A model generated the notes under the pieces. It was not told the DNA's origin. It saw only the letters and a program-made list of their open reading frames with translations, and ran no database searches. A program made the position numbers and the translations under genes. A stretch of DNA of 24,557 nucleotides from CAYTWW01 sp043801855 (lineage in GTDB: Archaea > Nanobdellota > Nanobdellia > Woesearchaeales > GW2011-AR15). Within the stretch, counting starts at the first letter, position 1, and the number at the start of each line of letters is the position of its first letter. Location of the stretch: positions 1 through 24,557 of the forward strand of contig JAZDLQ010000111.1 in the NCBI GenBank assembly GCA_043801855.1. The letters are read 5' to 3'. This document shows, in pieces, positions 20,590 to 24,557 of this stretch.

Positions 20590-20784
20590 TTACTTTCTAA
20601 AAAGAAGAAAGCCTGATACTGCAATTAATCCCCATTGCCATATCTGATGATACCATTCTGAAAAAAATTCAAAGTTTCCAAGAAAGTTCCATAAAAGTAT
20701 TGAGCCTAAAAAAAAAATACCATAGCTTATTTTTGCAATTATCTGAGGGTAACTTGGCAGCTTAAGTGAACTTGCCTTTGGCAT
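20590..20784 (-). CDS. Small membrane protein, 64 aa
   Basis: 64 residues with two hydrophobic helices (about 19-34 and 48-61), separated by an aromatic, acidic loop (NFEFFSEWYHQIWQW), and a basic C-terminus (LLFRK). The leaderless TATA box at 20807-20817 supports the ATG. It lies 50 bp upstream of sulP in the same direction but has its own promoter. No family is recognised. Confidence 0.65.
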   Translation of the reverse strand: MPKASSLKLPSYPQIIAKISYGIFFLGSILLWNFLGNFEFFSEWYHQIWQWGLIAVSGFLLFRK

Positions 20785-20806
20785 ATATTAATAATAAAAT
20801 ATTGAA

Positions 20807-20817
20807 ATATATAAAAT
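20807..20817 (-). promoter_or_regulatory. TATA box of the small membrane protein gene
   Basis: ATTTTATATAT on the minus strand lies 23-33 nt before the ATG at 20784; no ribosome site follows, so the mRNA is probably leaderless. Confidence 0.5.
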
Positions 20818-20842
20818 GAGTGGAAATATTTTTTTTTTGTTC

Positions 20843-21199
20843 TTAAGATATTTTAGCTCTTTCTATCCTACGTTCTAGTACTGTATCTTTTGCATCTAAA
20901 ACTGCAGGGTTTTGTTTATAATTAAGATTTGCAGGCAAATGTTTGTCAGGAAATGCGTTTAGTATCATATATACTCTTCTTGGAAGAGCGCCAAGTTCAT
21001 CCCATCTTTTTTCGCCGATATATCTATAAACCGCGCCAATTATGCTTTCGTCCGGTAGTATGGTTAGTAATCCAAGACCTAAAATTAATAATCTCGGATG
21101 TAATTTGTAGTCGATTTCCTCTATATTACAGAATTCAACTTTTTGCCTCAATGTTTCGGCATTAATACTCAGAAGTAAATAATATCCTCTCTCTTCCAC
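20843..21199 (-). CDS. Hypothetical protein, 118 aa, start uncertain
   Basis: Mainly helical soluble protein with a hydrophobic middle (PRLLILGLGLLTILPDESII) and a basic end. No family recognised. The only usual start is GTG 21199, with a weak site (GGAATA) before it. The frame is open for another 24 codons up to a TGA at 21272-21274, but contains no ATG, GTG or TTG. That upstream stretch (ETRDYLSSIGIAQ) looks protein-like, so the gene may begin at a rare start or have lost its true one. It lies 52 bp after the TctA-like gene on the same strand. Confidence 0.55.
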   Translation of the reverse strand: MEERGYYLLLSINAETLRQKVEFCNIEEIDYKLHPRLLILGLGLLTILPDESIIGAVYRYIGEKRWDELGALPRRVYMILNAFPDKHLPANLNYKQNPAVLDAKDTVLERRIERAKIS

Positions 21200-21251
21200 C
21201 TGTGCTATTCCAATAGAAGATAAATAATCTCTTGTTTCTAAAACACTATTA

Positions 21252-22451
21252 TTATAATAATAAATACAAAATCACAGGTAAAATCAAGCAACCCATCGCA
21301 TGATTCCTTCCAACTCCTTTTAACGGAGCTATTAGCCCGATTGCTGTTGATGTGAGCAATACTATTAGCCCAATCCATCCGTTCAAGAATAAGCACATTG
21401 CAAAAATAAACACAATAATCGAAATCACTAGCATCTTATAATTCACTTTCACAATCATCCTTGAAAATATCTTTGCAAAAAATAACACAAGAAATACAGA
21501 TATCGAACCAGCAATCAAAAACACAATAACAAGAATTAAAAATGAATTAAAGTCAATTTCCATGAGTTTTGATAAAACAACAATGCTGCCGTCTTTTGCT
21601 TTTCCCAGAGTATAAAATGTAACTAATGAAAAAACAACACTCATGGTACCCATTGCACCAACCATCGCAAGATAGCCTTTGTCTTTTATGTCTTTTACAA
21701 GCTGGCCTGATATTACTGCACCCTGGGCAGGTCCTAGGCCCGGAAAAAACTGGATGAAAAATACTGCAACTGAACTTCCAAAAACAGATTTTGCAAGGTC
21801 TTTTTTGCTTATCAATATATCTTTTCCAATTTGTTGAGCAGGTATTTTTGTGTTTTCAAAATAGCTTAGTAAAAGTCCGGAGACGCCAAATAGGCCTGAA
21901 AGCAGGGGAAATAATGGCTCATTAAGGTTTGGAATTGAAAAAACTAACAAACCAAGTGTTCCTGAAATTAAAAATAAAAGCAGGCTCCAGATCCATAGTT
22001 TTTCTTTTAGTATCATATAAGCCATAAGAAGAATTAACAGGTAAATCAAAAAAGGCTTTAATAGTGGATAAAGTTTGTTTGCAACTAAAATAAACAATGG
22101 TATAAGAATTACTGCAATAAGAAGCCCGGAGTATGTTCCAAGAATAGTTATTTTTACAGCCTGATATCCTTCACCATTAAGGAGCATTTTTTGGCCAGGC
22201 AAAACTGAGAGAGCATTCTCGTTTTCAGGAGCGCCAAGATAAATTGAAGGAATTGTATCAAGAAAGGAGTGCGTTACTGATAAAGATATAATAAATACAG
22301 CTAAACTTAACGGCTCAAAGTAATTAAGAAGAAAAGGCGATACTGCAAATAATGTTGTAGCGACAAGATTTACATGGATGCCTGGAGTTAAGCCAGAGAA
22401 TATACCTATGAGTATGCCTAAACTTAAAGCTAACAAAATCTGCCAAATCAT
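21252..22451 (-). CDS. Archaeal TctA-like permease
   Basis: 399-residue membrane protein with about 10-12 helices, of the archaeal branch of the tripartite tricarboxylate transporter permease family (COG1784-like). The family's two inverted-repeat motifs are seen as GIFSGLTPGIHVNL (about 17-30) and FFPGLGPAQGAVISGQL (about 241-257). Bacterial TctA works with TctB and a binding protein TctC; neither is adjacent, which is usual for the archaeal branch, whose substrate is unknown. A TATA box (22476-22484) puts the transcript start just before the ATG. Confidence 0.85.
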   Translation of the reverse strand: MIWQILLALSLGILIGIFSGLTPGIHVNLVATTLFAVSPFLLNYFEPLSLAVFIISLSVTHSFLDTIPSIYLGAPENENALSVLPGQKMLLNGEGYQAVKITILGTYSGLLIAVILIPLFILVANKLYPLLKPFLIYLLILLMAYMILKEKLWIWSLLLFLISGTLGLLVFSIPNLNEPLFPLLSGLFGVSGLLLSYFENTKIPAQQIGKDILISKKDLAKSVFGSSVAVFFIQFFPGLGPAQGAVISGQLVKDIKDKGYLAMVGAMGTMSVVFSLVTFYTLGKAKDGSIVVLSKLMEIDFNSFLILVIVFLIAGSISVFLVLFFAKIFSRMIVKVNYKMLVISIIVFIFAMCLFLNGWIGLIVLLTSTAIGLIAPLKGVGRNHAMGCLILPVILYLLL

Positions 22452-22475
22452 ACAACGTACCTCTGCGGGAATTTG

Positions 22476-22484
22476 TATTTAAAT
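22476..22484 (-). promoter_or_regulatory. TATA box of the TctA-like gene
   Basis: ATTTAAATA on the minus strand is 25-33 nt before the ATG at 22451, a near-leaderless archaeal promoter. Confidence 0.5.
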
Positions 22485-22489
22485 TCTTG

Positions 22490-22740
22490 CTTTTGTAATC
22501 TCTATGCAACGATTATGATCTGGTACGTTATATGCTTTGTAGCACACTTGTGTCCACACTCGCTCTGTCTTTGGATTGTTCCCACGATTAGGTTATATTG
22601 GATTCCCAGATGAACTGTGGCGTCCCAACCGGAAGTTTTCTATCCAAAACCCAGGTGTGCATGTTGTTTGGGGTCTTATAAAAAGGTTGTCATTGTTGAC
22701 AGAGAAAACAATATTTTTTGGGTATCTATTTAGTGAAAAC
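22490..22740. other. Less A+T-rich intergenic stretch, possible gene remnant or RNA
   Basis: No confident gene. From about 22543 the plus frame is open through RSVFGLFPRLGYIGFPDELW-like sequence and continues to 22785 into the neighbouring gene. The part 22545-22680 is visibly richer in G+C than its surroundings, which could reflect a decayed gene or a structured RNA. The best start is TTG 22576, with no ribosome site. I saw no tRNA, no clear C/D-box pair and no repeat. Confidence 0.3.
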
Positions 22741-24348
22741 TTACAACTTCAATCTATTTCTAATAATTTTTTGAGCGTTTTCTAGGTTTTTTATTAATTT
22801 TACAACATTAATTTGATCAGTATTTTTATCTGATATTTTTTTAGATTTACTTGTAACTTGTTTATATATAATTTTAAACTCGTCAAATACCTCTGTAAGT
22901 TTTAAATTTAAGGAGTTATCAAAATATATCTTATTTTTCATTTTCATTAGTTTATACTCTTCAATTAAGTCGTTAATCTCTTTTAACTGGTTCTTATTTT
23001 TTATACCTGTCTCTGTATACTTATTTAATTTATTAAGACAATCGATCATTTTATCATTGATAGCTTTTAAAGCTTCAGTTTTATCTTTAGCGACAAATTG
23101 ATTAATGTCACCAGCCCCTCCCGTAATATTTTGATTAAAATATGTAGCATTAACTTCTGCGATTTGATTTACTATACTATTTTTATCTCCACTCTTCTGA
23201 TTAATATTTTTCTGAGGTTGTGTTAATTTTTTTATGATATCAAGAACATATTTTATTATCTCCCACTCCTTAATCACATTTCTCCAAATATAAACAATAA
23301 TCCCCGATAATACTATCAAGATACTAGTCAAAATATTAGTGAAATTATTTTTTGTTTCTTTAACTTCACATTTTGATTTAATTAATCCAAACTCCTGTTC
23401 AGAATCACTTAAAGCTCTAGCGCAATCCCAATACGCATCACGTTGTGCATCTCGATTATTTCGTTCTCTGATTATTAAATTTTTAATTTTTTCAATATTA
23501 TCTTCATAGATATGGTGATTATTTGTTATTGGATAAGTTGAATAGGTATTATTTACGTCATGTACTACTTTTAGTCTTTCGATGGGTGTATCATAACAAT
23601 AAGAAGTTTTTTCTTGAAATGCATGAAAATCATCTACACACATTTTTAGTTCATGTTTATCTAATAGAAAAGCAGCACGCCATCCAAAGTATATAGCTAG
23701 GTAAGACTTTCTAAGAATTTCTGTTTCATTTGTGGAATACCCTAAATCTTCAACATTTTCGAAACCTTCACTCAAATCATCAGACGCTTGAAGTATTTCA
23801 GATGTATTTGTTACTTTTTGTCTTAAAATCTCTTGGTTTAGATGAGATAATAATGTTATTGCCCTATTGAATGCTTTTGATGCATTAACGTAATCTTCAA
23901 TATCATCTGCACAATCAAGATCTCCATATTCTAAATCAACATGATATTCTCTATTTTCAGAGTTTAATTCTATCAAATTATGATTACAGGAATTACAGTC
24001 TGTGGTAATTGTTACTTGCATATCAATTGGTACTTTAAAAGAGATAGTGTACTCTCCAACTCCAGTTTTATTGTTCCATGAAATATATGCAGGATGGTCG
24101 ATTGCAGATTTTGCGCTACATAAATTATTTAGATTATTAGGAAAATAGTAAATTCTTACGTAACTGGGTCTCGCACTCAAACTTTTGTCATATTGAGAAC
24201 TAATATTTCCAGAGATTTTAATCCAGAATGAGGTATCCTTTTCTGATTGATTGTACGGATAAAATAGAGTAATCAGAAGTAAGACTAGAACAATAATAAA
24301 CCCAATAATTAATAGAGGCCTATATTTATTATTCCATTTAATAATCAT
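22741..24348 (-). CDS. Unknown two-TM protein with large outer domain and coiled-coil inside, 535 aa
   Basis: TM1 at about 10-30 and TM2 at about 336-354 bracket an extracytoplasmic domain of about 300 residues with eight cysteines (77, 118, 121, 146, 237, 251, 309, 327) and several N-x-S/T sequons. A basic cytoplasmic part of about 180 residues follows. It includes an Asn/Gly-rich turn segment (NATYFNQNITGGAGDINQF, about 399-417) and then heptad-rich, probably coiled-coil sequence. The layout is that of a sensor or receptor, but no known domain is recognised. The stretch is more A+T-rich than the genes to its left, hinting at accessory DNA. A TATA-like tract (about 24368-24389) lies upstream. 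Confidence 0.7.
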   Translation of the reverse strand: MIIKWNNKYRPLLIIGFIIVLVLLLITLFYPYNQSEKDTSFWIKISGNISSQYDKSLSARPSYVRIYYFPNNLNNLCSAKSAIDHPAYISWNNKTGVGEYTISFKVPIDMQVTITTDCNSCNHNLIELNSENREYHVDLEYGDLDCADDIEDYVNASKAFNRAITLLSHLNQEILRQKVTNTSEILQASDDLSEGFENVEDLGYSTNETEILRKSYLAIYFGWRAAFLLDKHELKMCVDDFHAFQEKTSYCYDTPIERLKVVHDVNNTYSTYPITNNHHIYEDNIEKIKNLIIRERNNRDAQRDAYWDCARALSDSEQEFGLIKSKCEVKETKNNFTNILTSILIVLSGIIVYIWRNVIKEWEIIKYVLDIIKKLTQPQKNINQKSGDKNSIVNQIAEVNATYFNQNITGGAGDINQFVAKDKTEALKAINDKMIDCLNKLNKYTETGIKNKNQLKEINDLIEEYKLMKMKNKIYFDNSLNLKLTEVFDEFKIIYKQVTSKSKKISDKNTDQINVVKLIKNLENAQKIIRNRLKL

Positions 24349-24557
24349 ACATGATAAGATGAATAACTAGTATTTAGTTTGATTATAACCTGAATTTGAC
24401 TCATAATCAGTTTTTAATATAACTTGAGTTTCCAATTTGAATAGGTTTATCGTCTTTACTTATGTATTACCTAACTGTTTTTTATAAAATAAATTGTTGT
24501 AGATTTAATGTGTTGTATATTTGTATTTGTTCTTGTGTCATTGTTTCTAATACTTTT
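24349..24557. other. Intergenic sequence to window end
   Basis: A+T-rich DNA that holds only the probable promoter of the preceding minus-strand gene. No open frame, repeat or RNA gene was seen. Confidence 0.4.

Noticed and set aside
22681..22730. TTGACA at 22695 as a bacterial -35 element
   Set aside because: The nearest -10-like hexamer (TATCTA) is 21 nt away, outside the usual 16-18 nt spacing; chance matches are common in A+T-rich DNA.
1..24557. tRNA, rRNA, CRISPR array, complete insertion sequence
   Set aside because: Read by eye on both strands, I saw no cloverleaf with a GGTTC-type T loop, no regular repeat-spacer series and no paired terminal repeats; a covariance-model scan was not possible.

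Overview
This window is most likely chromosomal DNA of an uncultivated, A+T-rich archaeon, probably a DPANN lineage such as Woesearchaeota/Nanobdellota; the phylum is an inference. The archaeal signature is strong: thermosome, ribosomal protein S27e, aIF2-alpha and Nop10 in one operon, archaeal-type cytidylate kinase, DTD2-type D-aminoacyl-tRNA deacylase, an archaeal class III type IV pilin and an AlaX trans-editing factor. Most genes have a TATA-like box 25-35 nt before the start codon and little or no leader. A minority have GGAGG/GAGGTG ribosome sites. No rRNA, tRNA, CRISPR array or complete insertion sequence was seen.

Layout. Positions 1-3153 hold a truncated gene end, an unknown gene, a HAM1/RdgB-like nucleotide pyrophosphatase, two tandem HIT proteins and a pilin. 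Positions 3271-7290 hold two small genes, a winged-helix protein, cytidylate kinase and a 728-residue protein with a complete bacterial sigma-70 C-terminal half. Positions 7606-10206 carry a SlyD-like FKBP isomerase, FtsZ and AlaX. Positions 10207-11362 are the S27e-aIF2alpha-Nop10 operon (minus strand), divergent from the thermosome gene. Positions 13142-16666 hold a duplicated nucleotidyltransferase protein and a membrane-anchored beta-sandwich protein. Positions 16671-22451 are a minus-strand run: TctA-like permease, hypothetical, small membrane protein, SulP, amino-acid permease and DTD2. The window ends with an unknown two-TM protein in a more A+T-rich stretch.

The main discovery candidate is the sigma-70 family protein. 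It is embedded among archaeal genes, overlaps cytidylate kinase tail to tail, and has an archaeal TATA box in front of it. It keeps sigma regions 1.2, 2, 3, the 3.2 finger and 4. Two residues that read the -35 element in E. coli RpoD (R584, E585) are Gly and Ala here, and the second Trp of the region 2.3 dyad is Gly. About 410 N-terminal residues match no family I recognise. How it works in a cell that should use TBP/TFB is open.

Other notable points: both HIT paralogues have lost the catalytic middle histidine; the first HIT gene is cut by an apparent one-base slip in an A11 tract; an inverted repeat can hide the S27e ribosome site; and the nucleotidyltransferase protein is an internal duplication whose first copy has lost its active site.
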